NCBI RefSeq assembly: GCF_039555335.1
Contig: NC_092628.1
Coordinates: forward strand, 57,709,547-57,773,546
Length of the DNA: 64,000 nucleotides
Direction of reading: 5' to 3'
Source: Amphiura filiformis
Taxonomy: Eukaryota; Echinodermata; Ophiuroidea; Amphilepidida; Amphiuridae
The notes under the pieces were generated by a model that ran no database searches, was not told the DNA's origin, and was given only the letters and a program-made list of their open reading frames with translations. This document shows, piece by piece, positions 48,105 to 58,010 of this stretch. Made by a program: the position numbers and the translations under genes. Every line of letters begins with the position of its first letter. The stretch's first letter is position 1.

Positions 48105-48990
48105 CAGCCTGTCTCAAAAAAAATTGTGCAAGTGAAAAGCGCCCTCTCTGGCAATTAGAAAATACCGTTGTGACATAATGCTTACATCAACGTCAAGGGC
48201 GTAGTCTTAGCTCTGAAATGCCGTTTGTTCTGTTCAATTTGCTTGTTTTAATCTCGAGATATGTTTAGATAAAGACGAAAGGGTAAAATCACAATTGTGC
48301 CACTTTTACTAGGGAAGAGGGCTTTACATGTAACAGTGATAGCATCAAGTTTATCAAGAGTTCCTTCGTGAAATCAAAAGAATGCATCAATAACACAATA
48401 CAAACTTTTTTTGACTGTTTTTTACTGTTTCATCATGATGCAGGAATGATGATTCTCTTTTTCCACTTAAAAGAGATTAAAAGATAAATAAATACTTCAC
48501 ATTCTGCTGTAAAAATTAAATACATGTACAAGTCAATGATTTTATCATGATTCTATTCGCTTTTTTTTTCTATTCGCTTAGTCACTTAAGACATGTTAAA
48601 AGACAAACAAATATTGCGCATGTTATAGGTTAACGAACCCGTATTACTTGTTGGGAGAGATATTAGACAAAATAATACGCAGCGTGCTGATGTTGATGCG
48701 CCTAATACATGCGCCCGAAAGGAGGATTGCAATAGACGCATCAACATCAGCTATCATTGATTTACATGTACAGCTCTCTTCCCTAGTAAAAGTGGCACAA
48801 TTGTGATTTTACCCTTTCGTTGTTCATTAAGCATATCTCGAAATTGGAACAAGCAAATTGAACAGAACAAACGGCATTTGAGAGCTAAGACTGCGCCCGT
48901 GACGTTGATGTAAGCATTATGTCACAACGGTATTCTCTAATTGCCATAGAGGGCGCTTTTCACTTGCACAATTTTTTTTGAGACAGGCTG
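48105..48990. mobile_element. 886-bp TIR element with arms over 200 bp, TA target
   Basis: CAGCCTGTCTCAAAAAAAAT at the left and ATTTTTTTTGAGACAGGCTG at the right, each next to TA. The arms stay complementary through GTGCAAGTGAAAAGCGCCCT, TGACATAATGCTTACATCAA, AAACGGCATTTGAGAGCTAA and AGTAAAAGTGGCACAATTGT. TA with long TIRs suggests a Tc1/mariner-type non-autonomous element. No transposase frame is visible. Confidence 0.87.
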
Positions 48991-49564
48991 TATATATTTT
49001 GCGTTTTAAAGAACGACAAAGTTTATGACCTCAATGAATAACTTGTGATGCTTCTGGCGAGATGGCACAAGACAATTCGCAAAATAAAATATATTGATAT
49101 TAATCCGCGATGTTGTAAGGCCCGCCGATTACGAGCTGATCAAACTATAGAAAGAGACTGGTGCAAAATTATTTTAATTTTATTGAACCCTATGATGTTT
49201 TAAATATGTATAAAAAGTTTGACTGAGAGGAATTCAAATTATGGAACTTTTAAATATGTAGGGTACACCTAATTTTTTTTTTTTTTTTTAATTTGTCAAA
49301 TTTTCACTTTCTAAAATATTTGGTATTTTCAGTTTCGTAACTCCTTAGTTATACCCTATGCCATTTTAAAGTGCATTTTTGGATTCCTCATTTCATTTGC
49401 TGCAAGAAGATGTATACTTTTATATATTTTGGGTATGGAAAGATATGGACATTCAAAGGAAAAAAACATGCAATTTTCAACTTGCAATTAAACATGTTAC
49501 GCATTACCGGCCCAACTCAAAACGCATGGCCAGTTTTGTTTAAATAATATGTAGGACTTCACCC

Positions 49565-49728
49565 CAGGCCTGTAGCCAAGATTTATTTTGGGGGGGTGCT
49601 GATTTTGAAAAAGTGGACCTTTTTTTTCAAAATTTGAACCTTTCTGGACTGAGGGGCGGATTTGGAGATTTTTGGAACAAAAGGGCATAACAAATCTCTA
49701 TTTTGGCACCCCCCTGGCTACAGGCCTG
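49565..49728. mobile_element. 164-bp TIR element
   Basis: Perfect 14-bp inverted ends CAGGCCTGTAGCCA / TGGCTACAGGCCTG. No clear target duplication. Confidence 0.8.
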
Positions 49729-50277
49729 CTTTGCCCTACATATTTGGTAAACACCTTGATTTGGGTATAAAATAGTGGAAAAATGCAAATTTTTGTGTGC
49801 TTCACATGCAATGAACCCAATGTGTATCAACTTTTCCGGGCAGCTTTATTTTCACTTTGAGTATGAAACTGAAATTTTCACATACTGCACGCGCATACGC
49901 ATCTCAGCAAAATCAAGCCGAAATAATGCTCACAGGATAATTTTGTTTTCTTTGTCCCCTCCCCCAGACACACCACTAAAAATGAACTCGGAACTGCTTC
50001 AATTGGGCCTTCATATTGAACATTTTTCAAATGTCCACTATATGCCTTCATTTGATGCCCATTTTGAAAAATTTCCCAACGAATTCCCCTCAGTCAGACA
50101 CCCTGCATTGGGCTACGAGAGGCCTGCTTTGTGGTCTAAAACCAAACCTGTGCACCCCCAATCAACATTGGATTGACGGCCTTGTTCATTGAGCTTCTTT
50201 TAGTGTGAATGTGATATTAATTATTGCGTGTGATTTGCTCCACATCATTTATAATTTTAATATTCTTACTTTTACAG
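49729..50277. other. Region upstream of the gene 2 BTB exon
   Basis: A 133-codon frame (49,775-50,176) includes ELLQLGLHIEHFSNVHYMPS after an acceptor-like CCCCTCCCCCAG. I recognise no domain, so it could be a repeat or an upstream exon. The BTB exon begins at a splice acceptor, so a 5' exon is expected somewhere upstream. Confidence 0.4.
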
Positions 50278-50968
50278 TTCCACTGGAGCACACTGTGTCA
50301 AAAAATTGCAGATCACATTTACTGAAAATGTATCGCTGGAATTACAGACCTAAAAATGAAGCTACGAACCAGTTGTATGGAAGACAGCTGTCCCTAGGTT
50401 TAAATGATCTGAGAGAAGATAACCAATTATGCGACATCATTATCAATGTTGGCGGTACAGCTTTCAATGCTCACAGGGCTGTCCTGGCCGCATCAAGTGC
50501 TTACTACTACAAGGCCATGTTTACATCAGGGTTCAAAGAAAGTACTGAGAAAGAAATCAATATTGATGGCAATCCTGATGTTTTCAAAGTGTTGATTCAC
50601 TATGCTTACACTGGGGTACTAAAGATGTCACCCAAGCTGGCTTTTGATGTGCTTGATATGGCATGCTATATGCAATTTACACATGTCTACAAAACTTATA
50701 AAACCATTGTTGACGGATATTTTAAAGCTTTTAAAGCTATTGATGAGAGCCATCAGATTCCGCCTGATGATGTATTTAAGATATACATGCTAGCAAAGAA
50801 TTATGATGACTTTAAAGAGTTGGAAAAGGCTGCAGTTCAGTTCATGGAAGATAATGTTGAAGTGATGAAAAGATCAGATGTGTTTATGCAGAATGCTAGT
50901 GCATCATTCTTGGAGAACTTTCTGTGCGAGATGAACTAGCAACATGTCATGCAGATGAAGAAAAGCAG
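50278..50968 (+). CDS. BTB-Kelch gene 2, exon with BTB domain and start of BACK
   Basis: Lies between TTCTTACTTTTACAG and the donor CAG|GTAAAG, the same intron positions as gene 1. The likely start is ATG 50,328. BTB is at about residues 25-140: LCDIIINVGGTAFNAHRAVL, YYYKAMFTSGFKES, VLIHYAYTGVLKMSPKLAFD. Compared with gene 1 it has an extra Tyr in SAYYYKAM. The frame ends at TAG 50,937-50,939. In the frame continuing into the BACK exon the exon end reads ELATCHADEEKQ. Gene 1 has CC where gene 2 has one C (TGTGCGAG, about 50,921-50,925); one missing C would account for the break. As written it gives a 203-residue BTB-only protein. Confidence 0.88.
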
Positions 50969-51264
50969 GTAAAGAACTTTGTGGATATTATAAAGGGTTA
51001 AAAAATACCACCCCCCCCCTAAAATTACAAAACATTTCTTTGCATAACTTTACATTTCATTGATTAGAAAAATTTAAAAATCTGTGAATGAAGGAATCGT
51101 TTTCCTACCCTCCGAAAGTTAAGATCTTTGTTTTGGCCAAAAATATCCGATACATGCAATGTACAAAAACATTCTTGATACAATGTTTTGATTTTATATT
51201 GTTTTCTTTAATTTTTATGTATACGATAACCCAGTCACCCATGCAATCATCTTGCAGTATAAAA

Positions 51265-52916
51265 GGGCTGTTTCACAATCAGGGTACATATTTCAAAATC
51301 CATGTTTCTTAGCATCCTGCTGCTTAATGAAAGAAACTGAATGATTTCTTTTAATTTATAAATGAAGTATGTCTACTCCCCTTAAAATCACACATAAAAG
51401 AAATCACACAAATGCCTTAGTTTTTTCATTATATGGTGAAAAGTTCACTTTTTTTGACATTTTGACGTTTCATCTTCAAAAGGCACATTTTGAAAGCTGT
51501 AATTTATATAGTAAAGGAATTCTAAATTTACTACTGGGTGACATTTCTAAATGTAGTTATATGCACCTAAGTTTTGAAATTAAAATCATTTGCATATTTG
51601 AATTACAGAAAAAATGCGACCCAAAGAAAGATTTGTCAAAAATCTCCAAAATAATGTCCCCTCCTTTACATTTGATTTTATGAAGCACTATAAATCAATT
51701 TAAAACCCTTCCAAATTGTGCAGAATGGGTGAAAAGTTTCATGTGTATCCTGTTATTCAAAGTACCAAAAGTCATGATTGTACATCAAGTGGCGGAGTGG
51801 GGACGAGTCTTACCAAGTGATGTCAAAAAAACCATGTCCCCTCCTTTACAGCATTATTCTCTCTGCAATATATTTTTGCAGTTAGGTACCATGTTTTTAA
51901 ATTACATTTTTAATAGCTCAAGTGCAACCATTGTAGGGATAAGAACCAATTTTTGAAATTCACTATAGATTTTTTTCTTTTGCCACATCCAAAAATGTCC
52001 CCTCCTTTACGCTTGATAATACAAAATCATGACTTTGTCTAATTTTATATATTCCCACACTGATAGAGTGGTGAAAAGTAGTTAAATATCATAATAGGAA
52101 CTGCTGATGATAATTAAGTGTGATTTTTGGAGAAATAATTTGTAATTCCAATTTTAAGATTTCAGCCTGTCAAAAAAAATGTGTCCCCTCCTTTACGATC
52201 AATGGTTTTTGCATTTTATTAAAATAATAGGATTGTCTTTGTTTGAACTAAAGAAAAGTGAACCTAGGAAGATGGGTTGGATACAAGCAGACATAAAAAT
52301 AGCAAAATCCACTTGGTCAATGTTATTATTTTGATTTTATGCTCCAAATAGTCAACAAAACTATGTAAAGGAGGGGACATTTTTTGACACATTTGTCTTC
52401 ATATCTCAAAAACGCTAAGTAGTATGACCGCCAAACTTGACATGAGACAAGATACTAACCCACTGCATCATGTAAATGCATATTTGTGTAGATTTTACTT
52501 GTTTTGGTAAACTTGCAAGTAACTTCCCTTAGTCAAATTCAATATTTGAACTATTTCCATCAGTTAACATGATTCTGCGAAAAATTGATGTTTACATAAT
52601 ATACAATCTGTATATCATTTGAAAGCTATATTTGTCAGCAATAATATTAGACAACTTTGGAGTTGAAAAAAGGCAGTATCAAATCATTGTAATGCTGTTT
52701 GTAAACTTTGGTATTTGGCCATTTTGCTTCATATAGCCAATTAAAAAATAATATTTGAAAAAAAAAAAAAAAAAAGTGGTTTGTGGCTAAAAAATTGTTA
52801 GAACTTGAAAATTTGATATATTTAAACCACTTTAACATTTAAAACAATCACATTAAGATGCTCTGATTTTGCACCCTCGTGCAACCCACTTGTGTACCCT
52901 GATTGTGAAACAGCCC
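51265..52916. mobile_element. 1,652-bp TIR element with five internal copies of a 15-mer
   Basis: GGGCTGTTTCACAATCAGGG at the left and CCCTGATTGTGAAACAGCCC at the right, flanked by AAAA on both sides. Inside, TGTCCCCTCCTTTAC occurs exactly at 51,655, 51,835, 51,996 and 52,182 and inverted at 52,365-52,379, with spacing 161-186 bp; each lies just after a TGTCAAAAA-type word, while the sequence between is diverged. No transposase was found. Confidence 0.82.
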
Positions 52917-53184
52917 AAAACAATGATTCATTGACATGACAAGAGTTTTTCTAGGTTTTATTGAACCGGTGTTTCAAAAATGGTAAAATCAATTTAGGAG
53001 TTACAAAGCATTTCTTTGCATAACTTGACATTCATTTTGTTGATTTGAAAAATGTAAAATCTTGTGAATAGAGGAATCTTTTTGCTACCCTTCCAAAGTT
53101 ATCCCTTCTCAAAATCCTTTTGTTTTGGTAAAAAAAATAATCACATTTTTCAAAAATAATGCTTTAAAAAAAGTTGCACTTTTC

Positions 53185-53224
53185 AACATCTGACTGAGTT
53201 GGTTACTAAGGACATACTGGAAAA
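53185..53224 (+). repeat. Exact 40-bp copy of BACK-exon sequence inside the intron
   Basis: AACATCTGACTGAGTTGGTT and the following 20 bases are identical to 53,731-53,770 of the downstream exon (and to gene 1). The copy is in the same strand orientation and lacks splice signals. Confidence 0.95.
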
Positions 53225-53376
53225 ATACATTTTTTGTTAATTTTGAACATGTAATGGAAACTGTGTCCACCTTATGACATGCTACCATTACTGCTGATAA
53301 AAGGAGTACATTCGATTCCACACTGTACACAGTTTTAACTAGTCCCTGTTAAAACAGGGACTACAATGTACTTCAA

Positions 53377-53582
53377 TTCCAGAAAAATACAGCACTAATT
53401 TTTTGGGATTAAAAAATATTATCAAGTTCTGCCAAATGAAACATAGCTCAATCCTGTTCCTAAATTTGACTTTTATTGTTAGTTAGGACTAACTAAAGAA
53501 TTAGAATTTAGCTATTTTTCATTTGGCAAAACAGGATTGTATTTTTTTTATTCAAAAAAATTAGTTCTGTATTTTTCTGGAA
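53377..53582. mobile_element. 206-bp foldback element
   Basis: TTCCAGAAAAATACAGCACT pairs with AGTTCTGTATTTTTCTGGAA, and GCCAAATGAAACATAGCT with AGCTATTTTTCATTTGGC. It lies 45 bp upstream of the BACK exon. Confidence 0.8.
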
Positions 53583-53627
53583 TAGGGAGTAAATGTATTA
53601 TTACAACATGTACATATCCATTTGCAG

Positions 53628-53885
53628 GTGTTGGAGTTAGTCATCAACTGGTTGAAGCAGGACTGGGAGACCAGACATACACATGCACACAGCCTCTTGT
53701 CAAAGGTTCGACTTGGTCTTGTAACACCAGAACATCTGACTGAGTTGGTTACTAAGGACATACTGGAAAAGCCAGAGTGCAAAGCTCTAGTTGATGAAGT
53801 ACTGCAACTGCGTACATCAAGTCAGTCTGACGCTACCTTGTCACTCAAGTCACCACAGCTATTTGCAAATAGAAACATCGTTACA
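53628..53885 (+). CDS. BTB-Kelch gene 2, BACK exon
   Basis: An 86-codon phase-0 exon between CCATTTGCAG and ACA|GTAAGT, same length as in gene 1. It encodes the C-terminal BACK helices (VLELVINWLKQDW, SKVRLGLVTPEHL, KPECKALVDEVLQL). It is identical in protein to gene 1 for 67 codons and differs by one synonymous base there; differences begin abruptly at 53,829 (SDATLSLKS against SVTTLSLKS). Confidence 0.93.
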
Positions 53886-54615
53886 GTAAGTATATGTACA
53901 ATGTATGGTCGTCATGTACTTTTCTTTCCCAAAATTGAACAAAAATGTACTCAAATATGTGCTGGGGGAAAATATTTAAAGTGGTTTTTAACAGACTTTA
54001 TAATATTATAGTCTCCATCTTCGACCGAATCTTTGCCGTTATCGTGTTATCATTTGCAAATTATGAAAATTTCCGTCATTGGGCTAGTGCGTAGCATGAT
54101 CGTGTCGTCATTGCCAGTGAAAATTACCTATGTGCATGCATTTTGTTTTTGAATCATGTTTACGCGGGCATAAATTTATGCATGGTAGCTGCGCCATTTC
54201 TGAACTCGCAGTAGGCCTACGCTTAACATTAACAATTTGACACTCTACTACAAACCAAATTTGCTTTCTGAAGAGTGAGGTCTTGTTTCACATGATCCAA
54301 TTTTGAATTCTCATCCACACATCACATACACACATAAAATTGTTGGCCAGCATTGTCCACAATCGTGGCTTGCCACATGTATCTCTGGTCTTGTCCTCCG
54401 CACCCGAAAGTCAGGGCCAATTAACTTTTTTCTTCATCTTTGTTCTTTCTTCCTTCCTTCCTTCCTTCCTTCCTTTCTTTCCTTTCTCTTGGCTAAAAGC
54501 ATCAGGATGGTTAGGGTTAATGAACTTTTTACTGAGTTTGCCCCTCAAATTTCTGCATGTTTATGTGTATGCTCAATGACATTACTGTGTTAACATTTTT
54601 ATGGTATCATTTCAG
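53886..54615 (+). other. Intron 2 of BTB-Kelch gene 2
   Basis: Contains the repeat shared with 47,365-47,492 (at 54,163-54,290) and a (CTTC)n microsatellite at 54,450-54,485. From about 54,300 the sequence is duplicated upstream of the second Kelch exon (56,640 onward). Acceptor GGTATCATTTCAG. Confidence 0.8.
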
Positions 54616-55665
54616 GCACCTGTATCTTCATTCGGTAGTATTGGAGATGCATTACACCGCTCATGCACAAAAACATTCAAGTACTACCACACCACACAAC
54701 AGTGTTGGAAATATCTGGACGGGTTATATCCTCTGCCTCGTTCTGCATCTAATCAATCTTTAGTAGTGGTCAATGGAACACTGTATGCAGCAGGTGGTTT
54801 AGGTCAGCTCTATGACTCTGAGTATGACATGTCTGATCTGCTGTGTAAAATTGACTTCCACAGATATGACGCCAAGGAGAACTGCTGGATTCGATTATAT
54901 AGTATGAACGTTGTAAGGAATAGTTTCCCAATGGTGTATTTAGATGGTTATATCTACGCAATTGGTGGATCAAATGATTATGGGAATGAAATCAGTGATG
55001 TGGAGAGGTTTGATTTAAGTACAGAGAGATGGGAAATTTTACCACCGCTTCCTGAAATATGTAGAAGCATATCAGCTGTAGCATTCAAAGGGAAGATCAT
55101 AGTCCATGGGATTGATCTATATGCATCACAAGAAAAGTATATCTTGCAGGTCTATCATCCAAACTCAAAACACTGGCAGAGTGTACATAGTGAAGATCAT
55201 GAAGTAGACAGACATGGTTCAATCAATCCCCCACATTTACATGTATATAAAGATGTATGCTATAGAGTTTCATATGTAAATAGTCAATGTGATAAACCAG
55301 TGGAAAGGTATTGTACTACAAAGCACAAACACAAGCCAGTAGTACATGCATTAGAAGTCCATCCCCAATCTAATGCAGCAGAAGATGATATCTTGGTGAA
55401 GGTTGGAGAGAGCATCAACCAAGAACACATCCCAGAGAACATGGTCGGTGCCTTCAGGATCGCTGATGAAGTGTTTGTTAGCGTCAATGGATTCAGCTAT
55501 AACACTGGTATCTCCATCAGTTCAGATCAGATCACGGATGTAGATGTCGATCAGTGGAAACCGTTTAGTGACAGCAAGGGACACGGAGGAATGATTTGTA
55601 GTTTTACTTTTGATAGAAAAGAACTGGAAAAAGAAGTAGACTGGGAAGATATCCCATTTGAATAG
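54616..55665 (+). CDS. BTB-Kelch gene 2, first Kelch terminal exon
   Basis: 349 codons ending in TAG at 55,663, phase 0 after TTTCAG. Kelch blades: LYAAGG (exon residues 56-61), FHRYDAKENCWIRL with YIYAIGG (112-118), VERFDLSTERWEILPPLP with KIIVHG, LQVYHPNSKHWQSV, then the conserved C-terminus (GAFRIADEVFVSVNGFSYNT) and a tail EVDWEDIPFE absent from gene 1. The loop after LYAAGG is short (GQLYDSEYDMSDLL), unlike the acidic insertion of gene 1. With BTB and BACK this completes a Cullin-3-adaptor-type protein if the BTB frame is intact. Confidence 0.93.
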   Translation, partial: APVSSFGSIGDALHRSCTKTFKYYHTTQQCWKYLDGLYPLPRSASNQSLVVVNGTLYAAGGLGQLYDSEYDMSDLLCKIDFHRYDAKENCWIRLYSMNVVRNSFPMVYLDGYIYAIGGSNDYGNEISDVERFDLSTERWEILPPLPEICRSISAVAFKGKIIVHGIDLYASQEKYILQVYHPNSKHWQSVHSEDHEVDRHGSINPPHLHVYKDVCYRVSYVNSQCDKPVERYCTTKHKHKPVVHALEVHPQSNAAEDDILVKVGESINQEHIPENMVGAFRIADEVFVSVNGFSYNTGISISSDQITDVDVDQWKPFSDSKGHGGMICSFTFDRKELEKEVDWEDIPFE

Positions 55666-56945
55666 CTGAAAGGATTGATCAACTATAGTACCGGTACCTG
55701 TCCTTTAGACCTTATTGGAATTATGGAATGGGCTAAAAAATTGATGACTTCCTGGGTTTTGTTGGGGAAGGGGTCAAAAAGTGTGATAATGTTTATATAA
55801 TTTGGTTCATCTCAATTTTGGTAGTGACGTATATGCGTATTTTGCTTGCCACCGTTTAAAATCGCGTGCGTAAAGTCATATGCCCGCGTACATAAGCGGT
55901 TTATTACCATGCTTGCAGCGCAACCGCGAAGTAGCATTGACGTCACTACCAAACGTGAGGTGAACCAAATTATAGAGAGAAGGATATAATATGAATTTAT
56001 TATTTTCAACATTTCACAATTATGTTCTTTAATCTTTAGACAGGGAGGGAGCTAGCAGCAGTGTAGCCAGCTTTATAGTGTGAGGGGGCAAATCCAAATT
56101 TTTTCCCCATTTGTAAATTTGTTTGTCGTATTTTTTTTAAATAGTCATTTTAATGATACTTTACTGTTTGCCGTCCCTATTTTCATCAATGTTTGCATAG
56201 AGAACTAATCTGTAAGTGATGAAATCAGAACTCGACTGGTGGTCGACCGGTTCCATTTCCATCCGGTTGGAGCCAGTTTCTATTGTTCTAAACAATTGAA
56301 CGTAGTGCAACAGCCGGTGAACCGGCGGTCGAGTATTGATTTCTTCCCTAAATGAGTTGTTTGCCTCTTCTGCCTATTAGGCCCGGCTATTAGGCAGTTG
56401 TGTTTGGTACAGTTGGGGGAGGTCATGCTACCAATCAGATTCTCAACTACTCTTTTTAACTTATTCCTGTATACCAACATTTTCAGGATAATAATATAAA
56501 AGATATTCAGTTTATACTCCCTTGGCTTTGGAACCTGAAGACTCGCATTATTTTGGTCAAACTGACTTTCAAACCCTAACCATACTAAATACTACAAAGC
56601 GACTGTAAGACCAAGCATCCCACACAATCCGGTTGCAAATTGTCATCCACATATACACCATACACACTTAAAATTGTTGGCGGGCATTGTCCATACTCGT
56701 AGCTTGTTATCTCTGGTCTTGTCCTCCGCGCACCCGAGAGTCAGTGGTTCAAAACTCTGGGCGGAGAAATTAACATTTCTTTTCATCTTCGTTCTTCATC
56801 TTCATTCCTTCCTATCGTTCCTTTCTCTAGGCATCGGGATGGCAGGAACTTCCTTAAATTGCCGAGTTTGCTTCTCAAATTTCTGCATGTTTATGTGTGT
56901 GCTCAATGACATTACTGTGTTAACATTTTTATGGTATCATTTCAG
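55666..56945 (+). other. Spacer between the two Kelch exons of gene 2
   Basis: No BTB or BACK exon on either strand. 55,666-56,370 (TAGACCT, GGGGTCAAAAAGTGTGATAA, CATAGAGAACTAATCTGTAA, GACTGGTGGTCGACC) is duplicated at 58,011-59,230. 56,640-56,945 duplicates 54,300-54,615, minus the CTTC tract. 56,062 onward carries a GTGTAGCCAGC repeat. 56,720-56,760 (CGCACCCGAGAGTC, GTGGTTCAAAACTC) could be a tRNA-like SINE fragment, but only weakly. Confidence 0.75.
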
Positions 56946-58010
56946 GCACCTGTATCTTCATTCGGTAGTATTGGAGATGCATTACACCGCTCATGCACAA
57001 AAACATTCAAGTACTACCACACCATACAACAGTGTTGGAAATATCTGACTGGGTTTTGTCCTCTGCCTCATTCTGCGTCTAATCAATCTTTAGTAGTGGT
57101 CAATGGAAGACTGTATGCAGCAGGTGGTTTATCTCAGCTCTATGACTCTGAGTATGACATGTCTGACCTGCTGTGTAAACGTGAATTCCACAGGTATGAC
57201 GCCAAGGAAAACTGCTGGATTCGATTAAATGGTATGAAGGTTGCGAGGAATAATTTCCCATTGGTGCACTTGGATGGTTATATCTACACAATTGGTGGAT
57301 CAAATGATTATGGGGAGCAAATTAGTAACATGGAGAGGTTTGATCTAAGTAAAGAAGAATGGGAAATTTTACCACCGCTTCCTGAAAGATGTCACAGCAT
57401 ATCAGCTTTAGCATTCAAAGGAAAGATCATAGTCCATGGGATTACCCCAGCTGATTATCAAAGTGCATCACAAGTAAAGTATATCTTGCAGGTCTATCAT
57501 CCAAACACAAAATACTGGCAGAGTGTACATAGCGAAGATCATGAAGTAGACAGACATGGTATTATCAATCCCCCACATGTATATAAAGATGTATGCTATA
57601 GAGTTTCATATGTGAATAGTCAATGTGATAAACCAGTGGGAAGGTATTGTTCTACAAAGCACAAACACAAGCCAGTAGTACATGCATTAGAAGTCCATCA
57701 GCTATCCGATGATGAAGCAACAGATGCTGTCTCAGTGAAGGTGGGAGTAAGCATCAACCAAGAACACATCCCAGAGAACATGGTTGGTGCCTTCAGAATC
57801 GCTGATGAAGTGTTTGTTAGCATCAATGGATTCAGCTGTAACACTGGTATTTCCATCAGTTCAGATCAGATCACAGATGTAGATGTCTATCAGTGGGAAC
57901 CTTTTAGTAACAGCAAGGGACACAGAGGAATGATTTGTAGTTTCACTTTTGATAGAAAAGAAATGGAAAAAGAATTTGACTACTGGGGAGATATCATCCC
58001 ATTTGAATAG
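56946..58010 (+). CDS. Second Kelch terminal exon downstream of gene 2
   Basis: 354 codons, intact, with the same acceptor (GTATCATTTCAG) and the same first codons (APVSSFGSIGDALHRSCTKT) as 54,616. Blades: LYAAGG, FHRYDAKENCWIRLNGMKVA with YIYTIGG, MERFDLSKEEWEILPPLP with KIIVHG, LQVYHPNTKYWQSV, the conserved C-terminus and a tail DYWGDIIPFE. Substitutions and small in-frame indels relative to the first copy keep the frame open. It has no BTB or BACK of its own, so it is either an alternative 3' terminal exon spliced from the BACK donor at 53,885, or an orphan duplicate. The preserved frame and splice site favour use, but a recent duplication would look the same. Confidence 0.88.
   Translation, partial: APVSSFGSIGDALHRSCTKTFKYYHTIQQCWKYLTGFCPLPHSASNQSLVVVNGRLYAAGGLSQLYDSEYDMSDLLCKREFHRYDAKENCWIRLNGMKVARNNFPLVHLDGYIYTIGGSNDYGEQISNMERFDLSKEEWEILPPLPERCHSISALAFKGKIIVHGITPADYQSASQVKYILQVYHPNTKYWQSVHSEDHEVDRHGIINPPHVYKDVCYRVSYVNSQCDKPVGRYCSTKHKHKPVVHALEVHQLSDDEATDAVSVKVGVSINQEHIPENMVGAFRIADEVFVSINGFSCNTGISISSDQITDVDVYQWEPFSNSKGHRGMICSFTFDRKEMEKEFDYWGDIIPFE

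Larger units (their letters stand above)
47549..49532. mobile_element. Copy of the 45,169 element split by about 1.5 kb of insertions
   Basis: 47,549-47,638 (ACTATAACACCATACAATCA...CGTTCGGGTTA) matches 45,510-45,595. The continuation (GCAAAATTATTTTAATTTTA...GGCCCAACTCAAAACGCATG) resumes at 49,149 and ends at 49,532. The gap holds a GGCGTACCGTGG repeat (47,742-48,030) and the long-TIR element at 48,105. Confidence 0.75.
50969..53627 (+). other. Intron 1 of BTB-Kelch gene 2, repeat-rich
   Basis: In order: a 120-bp direct repeat at 51,022-51,140 and 52,998-53,125 (ACAAA(A/G)CATTTCTTTGCATA); the TIR element 51,265-52,916; an exact 40-bp copy of BACK-exon sequence at 53,185-53,224; a small hairpin AGTCCCTGTT/AACAGGGACT (53,341-53,362); and a foldback at 53,377-53,582. 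The two TIR/foldback elements together (about 1.86 kb) account for most of the length difference from gene 1 intron 1. Confidence 0.8.

Noticed and set aside
56715..56765. tRNA gene or SINE A/B boxes
   Set aside because: GTGGTTCAAAACTC resembles a B box only loosely; no cloverleaf can be built and no A box fits at the right distance.
55666..56945. Separate third BTB-Kelch gene with its own BTB/BACK
   Set aside because: Both strands were read between the Kelch exons; no BTB or BACK sequence is present, and the spacer is duplicated intron and 3' flank.
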